Shown piece by piece: positions 23,656-32,305 of a stretch of 40,779 nt of DNA (position 1 is the first letter of the stretch; each line of letters begins with the position of its first letter). The notes under the pieces were generated by a model. The model worked only from the letters and a program-made list of their open reading frames with translations. It had not been told where the DNA came from and ran no database searches. A program made the position numbers and the translations under genes. The stretch comes from Clostridium sp. OF03-18AA (GTDB taxonomy: Bacteria; Bacillota; Clostridia; Lachnospirales; Lachnospiraceae): contig NZ_QUEP01000022.1 in the NCBI RefSeq assembly GCF_003478035.1, positions 1 through 40,779 on the forward strand. Reading direction: 5' to 3'.

Positions 23656-24726
23656 ATGAATACAAAAGTAGTTCGCATCAGAGAAGAAGAAAAGACAAGA
23701 GAAGCACTGGAAAAAAATCCGGGGCTTCTGGAGGCGGCAGAGATCTTAAGAAACGGCGGCCTTGTGGCATTTCCGACCGAGACTGTTTACGGTCTCGGCG
23801 CGAATGCGTTAAATGAGGAAGCGGCAAAGAAAATCTATGCGGCAAAAGGACGTCCATCCGACAATCCGCTGATCGCCCATATTTCCTGTATGGAGGAACT
23901 CCCGGCGATCGTAAAGGAAATTCCGGAAGCCGGGCGGAAATTGGCGGAAAAATACTGGCCGGGCCCGCTGACCATGATCTTTCCGAAAAAAGACATTGTG
24001 CCTTACGGAACGACCGGTGGTCTTGACACCGTTGCGGTCCGCATGCCGTCTGACCCGGTGGCAAACTGCCTGATCCATCTGGCGGGAGTTCCGGTCGCGG
24101 CGCCGAGTGCCAATACATCCGGAAGACCGAGCCCGACAAAGGCGGAACATGTCATCGAAGATATGGACGGAAAGATCGAGATGGTGATCGACGGCGGTGC
24201 CGTTGGGATCGGCGTGGAGTCCACGATCGTGGATGTGTCGAGTGAGGTTCCGACACTTTTAAGACCGGGGGCGATCACGATCGAGATGCTCCGTGAGACA
24301 CTGGGGCAGGTTGATATCGATCCGGTGATCCTGGGACCGGTGAGCGGAGATATTAAGCCGAAAGCGCCGGGAATGAAGTATCGCCATTATGCCCCGAAGG
24401 CGGACATGACGCTGGTTGAGGGCGATATGGACAAGGTCGTGGCTTATATCAATGAGCAGACAAAGAAGGCGGAGGCCGAGGGAAAGAAAGTCGGCATCAT
24501 CTGCACCGAGGAGAGCCGGGATCTGTATCCGGATGGAAATCTTGAGGTGATCGGAAGCAGAGAACATGAGGAGACAGTTGCCCACAACCTGTTTGCGGTG
24601 CTGCGTGACTTTGATGCGCGCAAGGTAGACTGCATCTTCTCAGAGAGCTTTTCCAAGGACCAGCTTGGCCAGGCGATCATGAACCGCCTGTGCAAGGCAG
24701 CGGGATATCATATTATAAATGTGTAA
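23656..24726 (+). CDS. L-threonylcarbamoyladenylate synthase (Sua5/YwlC type)
   Basis: Makes threonylcarbamoyl-AMP from threonine, bicarbonate and ATP for the t6A37 modification of ANN-reading tRNAs. The 356 residues comprise a YrdC domain (about 20-215: NGGLVAFPTETVYGLGANAL, KGRPSDNPLIAHI, PGPLTMIF, VAVRMPSDPVA, VAAPSANTSGRPSPTKA) and a C-terminal Sua5 domain (about 245-350: APGMKYRHYAPKADM). Length and two-domain build are those of full Sua5/YwlC, not the short TsaC. I start at 23656 (MNTKVVRI), although its ribosome site is weak; the longer frame to 23515 begins in the terminator-like hairpin. Confidence 0.94.
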   Translation: MNTKVVRIREEEKTREALEKNPGLLEAAEILRNGGLVAFPTETVYGLGANALNEEAAKKIYAAKGRPSDNPLIAHISCMEELPAIVKEIPEAGRKLAEKYWPGPLTMIFPKKDIVPYGTTGGLDTVAVRMPSDPVANCLIHLAGVPVAAPSANTSGRPSPTKAEHVIEDMDGKIEMVIDGGAVGIGVESTIVDVSSEVPTLLRPGAITIEMLRETLGQVDIDPVILGPVSGDIKPKAPGMKYRHYAPKADMTLVEGDMDKVVAYINEQTKKAEAEGKKVGIICTEESRDLYPDGNLEVIGSREHEETVAHNLFAVLRDFDARKVDCIFSESFSKDQLGQAIMNRLCKAAGYHIINV

Positions 24727-24789
24727 AAATCCATGGAACAGTTACATCGTGATACAATAACAGATCATCACAGAGATGGAGGAGAAACC

Positions 24790-25278
24790 ATGTCAGAGAA
24801 GAGAGACGGATATATTACCTGGGACGAATATTTCATGGGAGTTGCGAAGCTTTCCGCAATGCGATCCAAAGATCCGAATACGCAGGTAGGTGCCTGCATC
24901 GTGAGTCAGGACAATAAGATCCTGTCCATGGGCTACAACGGATTTCCGAAAGGCTGTTCCGATGATGAATTCCCGTGGGATAAGATGGATGAGGACCCGT
25001 ACAATAGAAAGTATTTCTATGTGACACACAGTGAGCTGAACGCGATCTTAAATTACCGCGGCGGCAGTCTGGAAGGAAGCAAACTCTATGTGACCCTGTT
25101 CCCGTGCAATGAGTGTGCGAAAGCGATCATCCAGGCCGGTATCCAGACGATCGTTTACGAGAGCGACAAGTACGCGAACGATGCGTCCACACGGGCGTCC
25201 AAGAGAATGTTAAATGCGGCTGGCGTGCGGTATTATCAGTATAACCCGACAGGACGCAAGATTGAGTACCGGGTATAA
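24790..25278 (+). CDS. dCMP deaminase family protein (ComEB-like)
   Basis: A zinc-dependent deoxycytidylate deaminase, converting dCMP to dUMP for thymidylate supply. The 162-residue protein opens with ITWDEYFMGVAKLSAMRSKD and continues with DPNTQVGACIV. The zinc and catalytic motifs are HSELNAIL (His ligand and proton-shuttle Glu; H-A-E in many homologues) and PCNECAKAIIQAGI (two Cys ligands). The C-terminus is typical, with GVRYYQYNP. The start at 24790 follows GGAGGAG; the frame extends to 24733 without a ribosome site. It leads a dense rightward cluster with the radical SAM gene 11 bases downstream. Confidence 0.92.
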   Translation: MSEKRDGYITWDEYFMGVAKLSAMRSKDPNTQVGACIVSQDNKILSMGYNGFPKGCSDDEFPWDKMDEDPYNRKYFYVTHSELNAILNYRGGSLEGSKLYVTLFPCNECAKAIIQAGIQTIVYESDKYANDASTRASKRMLNAAGVRYYQYNPTGRKIEYRV

Positions 25279-25289
25279 CGGAGGAATCA

Positions 25290-27203
25290 ATGAAATTTTT
25301 GCTGGCGGCGATCAACGCCAAATATATCCACTCAAATCCTGGTGTATACAGTCTGCGCGCGTTTGCGCGGACAAAGATCCCGGGAGCGGATATCGAGATC
25401 GGAGAATATACCATCAACCATCAGATGGATTTAATTTTACAGGATATCTACAGGAGAAAGCCGGATTTTATCGGCTTTTCCTGCTATATATGGAACATTT
25501 CCTATATCATGGAGATCGTCCGGGACGTAAAGAAAGTGCTGCCGGAGGCGGAGATCTGGCTTGGCGGTCCGGAGGTGTCCTATGATGCGAAAAAAGTGCT
25601 GACGCGTGAGCCGGATGTTCGCGGTATTATGCGCGGGGAAGGCGAGCTGACGTTCACAGAGCTTGTGCGTGCTTATCTTCAGAGAGAAAAAACGTCCGTA
25701 CCGGACGGATATACAGGTGAAAGCTTTAGGGGACAGGCAAAGGAGGAAACTTCCGGCTGTGCGAAAAATACCCGGATGCCGGAGAATGCAGAAGGAGAAA
25801 ATGCGCATTCAGATCGTCTGGACTTAAGTCAGATTCCGGGAATTACTTATCGCGCAGCAAACGGCGAGATCGAGGAACATGGTCCGCAGCGTCTTCTCAG
25901 TCTCGATGAGATCCCATTTTACTATGATGATATGGCAGGATTCGAGAACAGGATCGTCTACTATGAGAGCAGCCGCGGGTGTCCGTTTTCCTGCAGTTAC
26001 TGCCTTTCTTCCATCGATAAGACGGTGCGCTTCCGGAGTCTCGATCTGGTACTCCCGGAACTGCAGTTTTTCCTGGACCACAAGGTCCCACAGGTCAAAT
26101 TTGTGGACCGCACCTTCAACTGCAAAAGAGAACACACACTGGGGATCTGGCGGTACCTTGTGGAGCATGATAACGGGATCACGAACTTCCACTTCGAGGT
26201 TTCCGCGGATATCTTTGACGAGGAGGAGCTGGAACTGATCGGAAAGATGCGCCCGGGTCTGATCCAGCTGGAGATCGGTGTCCAGTCTACAAATCCGGAC
26301 ACGATCCGGGAGATCCACAGGCACATGGATCTGGTAAAACTGAAACGGGCGGTGGACCGTGTTTACGATTACCGGAATACCCACCAGCACCTTGATCTGA
26401 TCGCGGGACTTCCCTATGAGAACTATGAATCATTTATGCGTTCGTTGGATGACGTTTACCGGATGCGTCCGGATCAGCTCCAGATGGGGTTCTTAAAGGT
26501 GTTAAAAGGATCCTACATGGAGGAGCAGGTTGCGGCATATGATCTGAAATACCGGGGAATCCCGCCATATGAAGTGCTTTCCACAAAGTGGCTTCCTTAC
26601 AGCGATGTGATCCGTCTGAAAGGCGTGGAGGACATGGTCGAGGTCTACTATAACAGCGGCCAGTTCCCGACGACGATGAAGCTGCTGGAGAAAAGATTCC
26701 AGAGACCATCGGAGATTTTTGTGAATCTGGCGGAATACTATGAGAAGAACGGCCTTACCGGGATCAGCCACAGCAGACTGGCCAGGTATGAGATCCTGTA
26801 CCGGTTCCTGGAAGAGGATATGAGGGAAGAAGAGCGGGATCATGTTACGGCTGCAAAGGTCCCGGAAACCGGACAGCCGTCCTTAGCGGACTTCCGTGAC
26901 AGTTTAATGTATGACCTCTATGTCCGCGAAAACATCAAGAGCCGTCCGTCCTTTGCCAGCGACCAGTCTCCGTACAAAAAGGAAGTCCGCGAATTCTTCA
27001 TGGCGGAGGAAGAAAATCCAAAATGGCTCACGGATTACGCTGGCTTTGATTCGAGGCAGATGGCGAAAATGGCTCATCTGGAACATATGGAAGATGGGAC
27101 GTTTGTACTGTTTGATTATAAAAAGCGGGATCCGCTGTCTGGGAATGCGGGAGCGGTGCGTTTTGTATACAAGGATGGAGAAGAGACATGGCAGATGAAA
27201 TGA
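25290..27203 (+). CDS. B12-binding-domain radical SAM protein (DUF4080 type)
   Basis: A 637-residue radical SAM enzyme. The N-terminal part (about 1-135) is a cobalamin-binding-like Rossmann domain (FIGFSCYIWNISYIMEIV, IWLGGPEVSYD, IMRGEGELTF). A variable charged insert spans about 135-175. The radical SAM barrel follows with the cluster cysteines 231, 235 and 238 in SSRGCPFSCSYC (CxxxCxxC) and later LIQLEIGVQSTNPD. The C-terminal third (about 430-637) matches the outline of DUF4080, usually attached to this class. Whether cobalamin is bound is uncertain, since no DxHxxG motif was seen. Substrate unknown; such enzymes methylate or rearrange unreactive carbons. The exonuclease gene overlaps its end by 16 bases. 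Confidence 0.85.
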   Translation: MKFLLAAINAKYIHSNPGVYSLRAFARTKIPGADIEIGEYTINHQMDLILQDIYRRKPDFIGFSCYIWNISYIMEIVRDVKKVLPEAEIWLGGPEVSYDAKKVLTREPDVRGIMRGEGELTFTELVRAYLQREKTSVPDGYTGESFRGQAKEETSGCAKNTRMPENAEGENAHSDRLDLSQIPGITYRAANGEIEEHGPQRLLSLDEIPFYYDDMAGFENRIVYYESSRGCPFSCSYCLSSIDKTVRFRSLDLVLPELQFFLDHKVPQVKFVDRTFNCKREHTLGIWRYLVEHDNGITNFHFEVSADIFDEEELELIGKMRPGLIQLEIGVQSTNPDTIREIHRHMDLVKLKRAVDRVYDYRNTHQHLDLIAGLPYENYESFMRSLDDVYRMRPDQLQMGFLKVLKGSYMEEQVAAYDLKYRGIPPYEVLSTKWLPYSDVIRLKGVEDMVEVYYNSGQFPTTMKLLEKRFQRPSEIFVNLAEYYEKNGLTGISHSRLARYEILYRFLEEDMREEERDHVTAAKVPETGQPSLADFRDSLMYDLYVRENIKSRPSFASDQSPYKKEVREFFMAEEENPKWLTDYAGFDSRQMAKMAHLEHMEDGTFVLFDYKKRDPLSGNAGAVRFVYKDGEETWQMK

Positions 27204-27931
27204 TAAATTCTTATGTCGCACTGGATCTTGAGACGACAGGGATCGGTGCACGCCATGAAAAGATCACGGAGATCGGTATGGTGAAGGTGATAGATGGCGA
27301 GGCAGTGGACACCTATCATACGATGGTAAACCCGCACCGGGAGATCCCGGAGAGGATCGTGGAGCTGACGGGGATCACGGATGATATGGTGAAGGATGCA
27401 CCGGGGATCGATGAGATCCTGGATGAGGTCTTAAACTTCACGGAAGATCTCCCGCTCCTTGGACATCAGATCATTTTCGACTACGGTTTCCTTGTTCAGG
27501 CTGCGGTAAACCAGAAGCGGAAATTCGAGAAATATGGGGTTGATACGCTGAAGCTCTGCCGCTATCTGATGCCGGGAGCGGAAAAGAAAAATCTGGGTGC
27601 TGCCTGCGCATATTTTGGCGTTCATCAGGACACGGCACACCGTGCGCTTTCCGACGCTTATGCCGCCCATGATCTCTACCAGGAATTAAAAAGAAGGTTC
27701 GGAAAAGAGCGCCCGGAACTCTTCACCGCAAAAATGCTGCAATATAAGGCAAAAAAGGAACGGACGGCGTCTAAAAGGCAAAAAGAACACTTGCAGGATT
27801 TACTAAAATATCATAGAATAGACATAACTGTCGAGATCGATCACATGTCCGGAAATGAAATCTCCCGGATGATCGACAAGATCATTTTCCAGTATGGAAG
27901 AATACCGGAAAATGCGAAAAAACAGGGATAG
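27188..27931 (+). CDS. DnaQ-like 3'-5' exonuclease (DEDDh)
   Basis: A 247-residue exonuclease of the DnaQ/PolC-epsilon type. Exo I is ALDLETTG (Asp and Glu), Exo II is LLGHQIIFDYGFL, and Exo III is HRALSDAYAAHDLY with the DEDDh histidine, so all catalytic residues are present. The C-terminal 60 residues are basic and lysine-rich, perhaps for DNA contact. It is free-standing, not fused to a polymerase, suggesting repair, RNA/DNA trimming or proofreading in trans. Translation is probably coupled to the radical SAM gene through the 16-base overlap. Confidence 0.92.
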   Translation: MADEMINSYVALDLETTGIGARHEKITEIGMVKVIDGEAVDTYHTMVNPHREIPERIVELTGITDDMVKDAPGIDEILDEVLNFTEDLPLLGHQIIFDYGFLVQAAVNQKRKFEKYGVDTLKLCRYLMPGAEKKNLGAACAYFGVHQDTAHRALSDAYAAHDLYQELKRRFGKERPELFTAKMLQYKAKKERTASKRQKEHLQDLLKYHRIDITVEIDHMSGNEISRMIDKIIFQYGRIPENAKKQG

Positions 27932-28029
27932 ATTTCGGGAACGCTGGAAGAATGACTATTAAACGGCATGACAGCTGATGAGAGCTGTGAGATGCGGACC
28001 GGAATGGAAAGCAAGAAGAGGTGAATGGT

Positions 28030-28146
28030 TTGTTTAACATGAATAATAAAAAAACAAGAAAGATTTTCTCTACCATCGTGATCGTGCTGGTCGTACTTGC
28101 AATGGTAGTGCCTATGATTCTCGGTTCCCTTCTTTCTATCTTTTAA
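28030..28146 (+). CDS. Small single-span membrane protein (DUF4044-like)
   Basis: A very short gene. From ATG 28039 it encodes 35 residues with a basic start (MNNKKTRKIF) and one strong membrane helix (STIVIVLVVLAMVVPMILG). A TTG at 28030 is better spaced from the ribosome site AAGAGGTG and would add three residues, so I mark that start. Size and layout (lysine-rich head, one helix, SLLSIF end) resemble the DUF4044 family of tiny Firmicutes membrane proteins, though I cannot confirm membership. It lies between the exonuclease and VanW genes in the same direction. Confidence 0.55.
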   Translation: MFNMNNKKTRKIFSTIVIVLVVLAMVVPMILGSLLSIF

Positions 28147-28207
28147 TATGATGAGAGAAGACCTGGGATATATCAGGCAGCAGAAAGATATCAGCGAGGA
28201 AAAAAGA

Positions 28208-29728
28208 ATGAAAAAAAATGTGTGGATCGCAGGTGTGACGGCGTTACTGAGCGCCGGACTTGTCTGGATCGCCCCGGTTTCCACACTGGCAGATGAGCGG
28301 ATCCCGGATGGGGTCTCCGTTGGAGCCGTCAGCCTTTCCGGACTTACGGAAGCGGAAGCCGAAAAGCAGATCGAAAGCTATGTAAATGAAAAACTAAATC
28401 AGGATATCACACTTGTGGTAAATGGCGCGGAGGCGAAATCCGATGCGAAGACGCTTGGCGTTGCCTGGGATAATCAGGATGAGGTGGCGAAAGCGATCCA
28501 GGGGACAGAGCTGAAGGGAAATCTTGTAAAAAGGTATATGAAAAAGAAAGATCTTGAGGTAAATCCGCTGAAGATCGAGCTGGATCTCTCTGTGGATCAG
28601 GATAAGATCTCTTCTTTCGTATCCGCGAACTGTGATTCTGCGGTGGCGGATGCTGTCGACGCAGCGATCACGAGAAAGAACGGAAAGTTTGAGATCACAC
28701 CTTCAAAAGAAGGTGTGACAGTAGATATGGACGCAACGAAAGCGGCCCTTAATGAGGCGCTGAACAGTGAGGACACAGGCGCGATCCGTGTGGAGGCGTC
28801 CGTTACTGTGGATAAGCCGAAGGTGACGGAGGAAGATCTTGCAACGATCAAGGATGTTCTCGGAACTTTTTCCACGAGCTTTGCGACCAGCGGTGCTTCC
28901 CGATCCACAAACCTTGCAGTAGGTTCGGGAAAGATCAACGGACATGTGCTGATGCCGGGAGAGGTTCTTTCCGGGTATGAGTGTATGCATCCGTTCACAC
29001 TGGAAAACGGATATAAGACGGCGACTGCTTATGAGAATGGCCGGTCTGTTGACAGTATCGGCGGCGGTGTCTGCCAGATCTCTACAACTCTCTACAACGC
29101 GGCTTTATACGCGGAGCTGGAGATCATTCAGCGCCAGAATCATTCCATGTCGGTCAGCTATGTAAAACCGTCTATGGATGCGGCGATTGCCGGAACTTAC
29201 AAAGACCTGAAGGTGAAGAATCCTTATGATACCCCGATCTATATCGAGGGATACACACAGGGAAAGACACTGACGTTCACGATCTACGGAAAAGAGACGA
29301 GACCGTCGAACCGCACTCTGGCATTTGAGTCAGAGACACTTCAGACTGTGCCGTCACCAACCCAGGAGATCCAGGATCCGAGCCTTCCGGCCGGAAAGCG
29401 CGTGAAAGTGGAATCCGGGCATACGGGATTAAAGTCGAAATTATATAAGTGCGTATATGTGGATGGACAGCTGCAGGAACGTACCCTGTTGAACTCTGAC
29501 ACATACAATGCGTCAAAAACAGTTTACCGTGTAGGAACGGGAGCTGCTGAGACAGCAGCACCGGCACCGACCGAGACGGCAGCGCCAACTGAGACGGCAG
29601 CGCCGACCGAGACAGAGGCGCCGACACCGGTTGAGACAGAGGCGCCGGAAACACAGGCACCTGCTGAAACTGCCGGACTGCAGCCGGGCGAAAATTATGG
29701 CCCTGGAATGGGTGAGAACGCGGCTTAG
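28208..29728 (+). CDS. VanW-family exported protein
   Basis: A 506-residue surface protein. A signal peptide covers about residues 1-27 (MKKNVWIAGVTALLSAGLVW start). Next is a peptidoglycan-binding-4-like region in which DGVSVGAVSLSGLTEAEAE and VTVDMDATKAALNEAL look like its repeats (about 30-215). The VanW domain (about 235-370) has NGYKTATAYENGRSVDSIGG followed by GVCQISTTLYNAALYAELE. The C-terminal part has a G5-like strand region and then a low-complexity tail of T/E/A/P repeats (about 450-500, units like PTETAA) typical of wall-spanning linkers. No LPXTG sorting motif was seen. The start is at 28208, with GAGG upstream. VanW function is not established. Likely wall-associated. Confidence 0.9.
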   Translation: MKKNVWIAGVTALLSAGLVWIAPVSTLADERIPDGVSVGAVSLSGLTEAEAEKQIESYVNEKLNQDITLVVNGAEAKSDAKTLGVAWDNQDEVAKAIQGTELKGNLVKRYMKKKDLEVNPLKIELDLSVDQDKISSFVSANCDSAVADAVDAAITRKNGKFEITPSKEGVTVDMDATKAALNEALNSEDTGAIRVEASVTVDKPKVTEEDLATIKDVLGTFSTSFATSGASRSTNLAVGSGKINGHVLMPGEVLSGYECMHPFTLENGYKTATAYENGRSVDSIGGGVCQISTTLYNAALYAELEIIQRQNHSMSVSYVKPSMDAAIAGTYKDLKVKNPYDTPIYIEGYTQGKTLTFTIYGKETRPSNRTLAFESETLQTVPSPTQEIQDPSLPAGKRVKVESGHTGLKSKLYKCVYVDGQLQERTLLNSDTYNASKTVYRVGTGAAETAAPAPTETAAPTETAAPTETEAPTPVETEAPETQAPAETAGLQPGENYGPGMGENAA

Positions 29729-29753
29729 GCCGCATAGAAGAGAGACCGGAATC

Positions 29754-30335
29754 ATGAGAAAAATTGAGCGCGAACCCAACGGAGCGGGGATCTTCAGACC
29801 GGGACAGGATCTGGTAGTCGCAGGGACGATCGGAAAAAACGGTGTGAAGGCGGCTCTGTCGGCAAAAGAAAAAGAGATATCGGCCCGATTCCCGGAATGG
29901 TTTGTCAAGCGGATCCGGGAGCAGGCAGATAAAAAGTTAGAACTGACTCCGGAGATGTTCGATGCCTGCGGCGCAGGAGAATGGGAAGAAATTTCGGAGG
30001 GCGGCATACTGGCCGCCCTTTGGACTATCTCAGGAGCGTATGAGCAGGGAATTTCCTTTGAACTGAGGAAAATCCCGGTCGCACAGGAAACAATCGAGAT
30101 CTGTGAACTTTTTGACCTGAATCCATACCGGCTCGCATCGGGAGAATGCCTTCTGATGGCGGTGGAAAACGGTGGGGATGCCGTGAGGATCTTAAGCGAG
30201 GCGGGGATCCCGTCCGCAGTGATCGGAAAAGTGGAAAAAGGTATCGCGAGAAAGATGACCGGGATCGGAACAACAGGATTTCTGGAACGCCCGGCACAGG
30301 ATGAAATCTATAAGATCACAGGAGAATGTGTATGA
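29754..30335 (+). CDS. Stand-alone AIR-synthase C-terminal-domain protein (HypE/PurM-like)
   Basis: A 193-residue protein whose C-terminal part (about 80-190) resembles the AIRS_C domain of PurM, HypE, ThiL and SelD: GGILAALWTISGAYEQGISF followed by KIPVAQETIEICELFDLNPY and LASGECLLMA, then a late AVIGKV. The N-terminal half contains VVAGTIGKNG but no complete AIRS N-domain with its ATP-binding Gly/Asp motif, so it is shorter than HypE (about 330). It may be a partner or a non-catalytic derivative. I start at 29754 (MRKIEREPNG), with AGAGAG upstream. It lies between vanW and the Lrp-type regulator, with no hydrogenase genes nearby. Function unknown. Confidence 0.7.
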   Translation: MRKIEREPNGAGIFRPGQDLVVAGTIGKNGVKAALSAKEKEISARFPEWFVKRIREQADKKLELTPEMFDACGAGEWEEISEGGILAALWTISGAYEQGISFELRKIPVAQETIEICELFDLNPYRLASGECLLMAVENGGDAVRILSEAGIPSAVIGKVEKGIARKMTGIGTTGFLERPAQDEIYKITGECV

Positions 30336-30504
30336 CAGTGATCTGACTGGGAGAAAGCTTTCCTGCCTGGACAGCCGGTCGGAATATGGATTTACCTGTA
30401 ATCGCTGCTATGACTTTGTAAGAAACTGCTGCCCATAAGAGAATGCCGGCGGCAGATTTCTCAGGTGAAAGTACTGAACAGATATGTAACAAGGAGGATT
30501 TATC

Positions 30505-30987
30505 ATGCGTGAAAAAATTTTGGCGATCATTGAAAAGAACAGCCGAATTGATCTGAAAGATCTGGCCGCCCTTTTGGGCGAGAGTGAAGCAGCCGTCGCG
30601 AATGAGATCGCGGACATGGAAAAAGAAAATATTATCTGTGGATATCACACCATGATCAACTGGGATAACACCGGAAACGAGAAAGTGATCGCATTGATCG
30701 AAGTGAAAGTAACTCCGCAGAGAGGAATGGGATTTGACAAGATCGCGGAGCGTATTTACCAGTACAGCGAAGTGAATTCCGTATATCTGATGTCCGGTGC
30801 GTTTGATTTCACCGTGATCATCGAAGGAAAGACCATGCGTGAGGTCGCTCAGTTTGTATCTGAAAAACTGTCCCCGATGGATTCCGTCCTCAGCACAGCG
30901 ACCCATTTTGTACTCAAGAAATATAAGGACCACGGCACGATCATGTATGAGAAGCCGGGGGATGAAAGGATGATGATTACACCGTGA
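30505..30987 (+). CDS. Lrp/AsnC-family transcriptional regulator
   Basis: A 160-residue leucine-responsive-type regulator. An N-terminal winged helix-turn-helix (about 1-60: ILAIIEKNSRIDLKDLAALL, then EAAVANEIADME) binds DNA. A RAM/ACT-like domain (about 70-145: EKVIALIEVKVTPQ, NSVYLMSGAFDFTVIIEGKTM) binds amino acids and forms octamers. The ribosome site AAGGAGG lies 7 bases before the ATG. Its stop overlaps the aminotransferase start by 4 bases, so it very likely senses the product or substrate of that enzyme and controls this operon. The 169 bases upstream of it hold no ORF; a promoter there is plausible but not clear. Confidence 0.93.
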   Translation: MREKILAIIEKNSRIDLKDLAALLGESEAAVANEIADMEKENIICGYHTMINWDNTGNEKVIALIEVKVTPQRGMGFDKIAERIYQYSEVNSVYLMSGAFDFTVIIEGKTMREVAQFVSEKLSPMDSVLSTATHFVLKKYKDHGTIMYEKPGDERMMITP

Positions 30988-32156
30988 GAAACCCGTTATC
31001 TGATAAAATCGTAACGATCCCGCCGTCCGGGATCCGTAAATTCTTTGATATTGTAAGTGAGATGAAAGATGCAATCTCTTTAGGCGTCGGCGAGCCGGAT
31101 TTTGATACTCCGTGGCATATCCGTGAAGAGGGCATTTATTCTCTGGAAAAAGGACGTACCTTCTATACATCCAACGCAGGCTTAAAAGATCTGAAGATCG
31201 AGATCTGCAACTATTTAAAGAGACGTTTTGACGTGGAATATGACTATAACAAAGAGGTCATGGTAACCGTCGGCGGAAGTGAAGCAATCGATATCGCGCT
31301 TCGCGCGATGTTAAATCCGGGAGATGAAGTTCTGATCCCGCAGCCGAGCTATGTGTCCTACACTCCGTGTACGATCCTGGCGGACGGTGTTCCGGTTACG
31401 ATCCAGCTTGAGGAGAAGGACAAGTTCCGCCTGACAAAAGAAAAACTCCTGGAAAAGATCACACCGAAGACGAAAGTCCTGGTGCTTCCGTTCCCGAACA
31501 ACCCGACCGGTTCCATTATGGAGGCGGAAGATCTGGCGGAGATCGCGAAGGTCTGCGTGGAGAAAGACCTGTTTGTTATCTCCGATGAGATCTACTCCGA
31601 GCTTACCTACAAGGGACAGCACTGCACGATCGCCGCATTCCCGGGAATGAAGGAGCGTACCGTTCTGATCAACGGTTTCTCGAAATCCTTCGCGATGACC
31701 GGATGGCGTCTCGGCTATGCATGTGCGCCGGAGATCATCCTGAAACAGATGTTAAAGATCCACCAGTTTGCGATCATGTGTGCGCCGACAACAAGCCAGT
31801 ATGCTGCGGTTGAGGCGCTGAGAAACGGTGACCATGATGTGATCGAGATGCGTGAGGCATATGACCAGAGAAGACGTTACCTTGTAAAGGCACTTCGCGA
31901 TATGGGATTTGACTGCTATGAGCCGCAGGGCGCGTTCTATGTATTCCCGAGCATCAAGAAATTCGGTATGACTTCCGATGAGTTTGCTTTAAAGCTTCTT
32001 GAGGAGGAGAAGGTTGCCGTTGTTCCGGGTACTGCGTTCGGCGACTGCGGAGAGGGATATCTGAGAATCTCCTATGCGTACTCCTTAAATGATCTGAAAC
32101 GTGCGCTTGAGAGAATGGAGCGTTTCGTGAAGAGACACCTGAACGAAGAGAAATAA
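30984..32156 (+). CDS. Class I/II pyridoxal-phosphate aminotransferase
   Basis: A 390-residue fold-type I aminotransferase of the AspC/PatA subgroup. Visible motifs: SLGVGEPDFDTP at the N-terminus, VGGSEAIDIALRAMLNPGDE, LVLPFPNNPTGSIM (Asn contacting PLP), the SDEIYSELTY aspartate, the Schiff-base lysine in NGFSKSFAMTGWRLGYA (Lys234), and the carboxylate-binding Arg near GYLRISYAYS. It starts with GTG overlapping the Lrp stop (GTGA), so the pair is translationally coupled. The amino donor and acceptor cannot be told; aspartate, alanine or aromatic substrates are all possible. The aspartate-type 'PatA/AspB' annotation is common for such neighbours of Lrp regulators. Confidence 0.94.
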   Translation: MRNPLSDKIVTIPPSGIRKFFDIVSEMKDAISLGVGEPDFDTPWHIREEGIYSLEKGRTFYTSNAGLKDLKIEICNYLKRRFDVEYDYNKEVMVTVGGSEAIDIALRAMLNPGDEVLIPQPSYVSYTPCTILADGVPVTIQLEEKDKFRLTKEKLLEKITPKTKVLVLPFPNNPTGSIMEAEDLAEIAKVCVEKDLFVISDEIYSELTYKGQHCTIAAFPGMKERTVLINGFSKSFAMTGWRLGYACAPEIILKQMLKIHQFAIMCAPTTSQYAAVEALRNGDHDVIEMREAYDQRRRYLVKALRDMGFDCYEPQGAFYVFPSIKKFGMTSDEFALKLLEEEKVAVVPGTAFGDCGEGYLRISYAYSLNDLKRALERMERFVKRHLNEEK

Positions 32157-32248
32157 AAAGAATTGTGACTGTGCGGATACCGGACAGTCATGGAAAACGG
32201 AGCTTCCCCGGCTTGATCATGAAGGTGGTCGGGCCGGGAAATTTCTTG

Positions 32249-32271
32249 TTTACGCGAATAACGAGCCGAAG
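32249..32271 (+). repeat. Short repeat upstream of trmL (matches 14967-14989)
   Basis: TTTACGCGAATAACGAGCCG plus AAG matches the copy at 14967-14989 at 20 of 23 bases, all differences being transitions. As there, it follows a GC-rich inverted repeat (here CCCGGC/GCCGGG flanks near 32208-32240). It lies in the trmL 5' region, 35 bases before the start codon. Confidence 0.45.
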
Positions 32272-32305
32272 AACATTCTTTTTATATGACAGGAGAGACC
32301 ACAAC

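Noticed and set aside
29550..29680. Repeats in the vanW 3' end as a CRISPR or minisatellite array
   Set aside because: The units are in frame and encode a T/E/A/P-rich wall linker, so they are coding low complexity.
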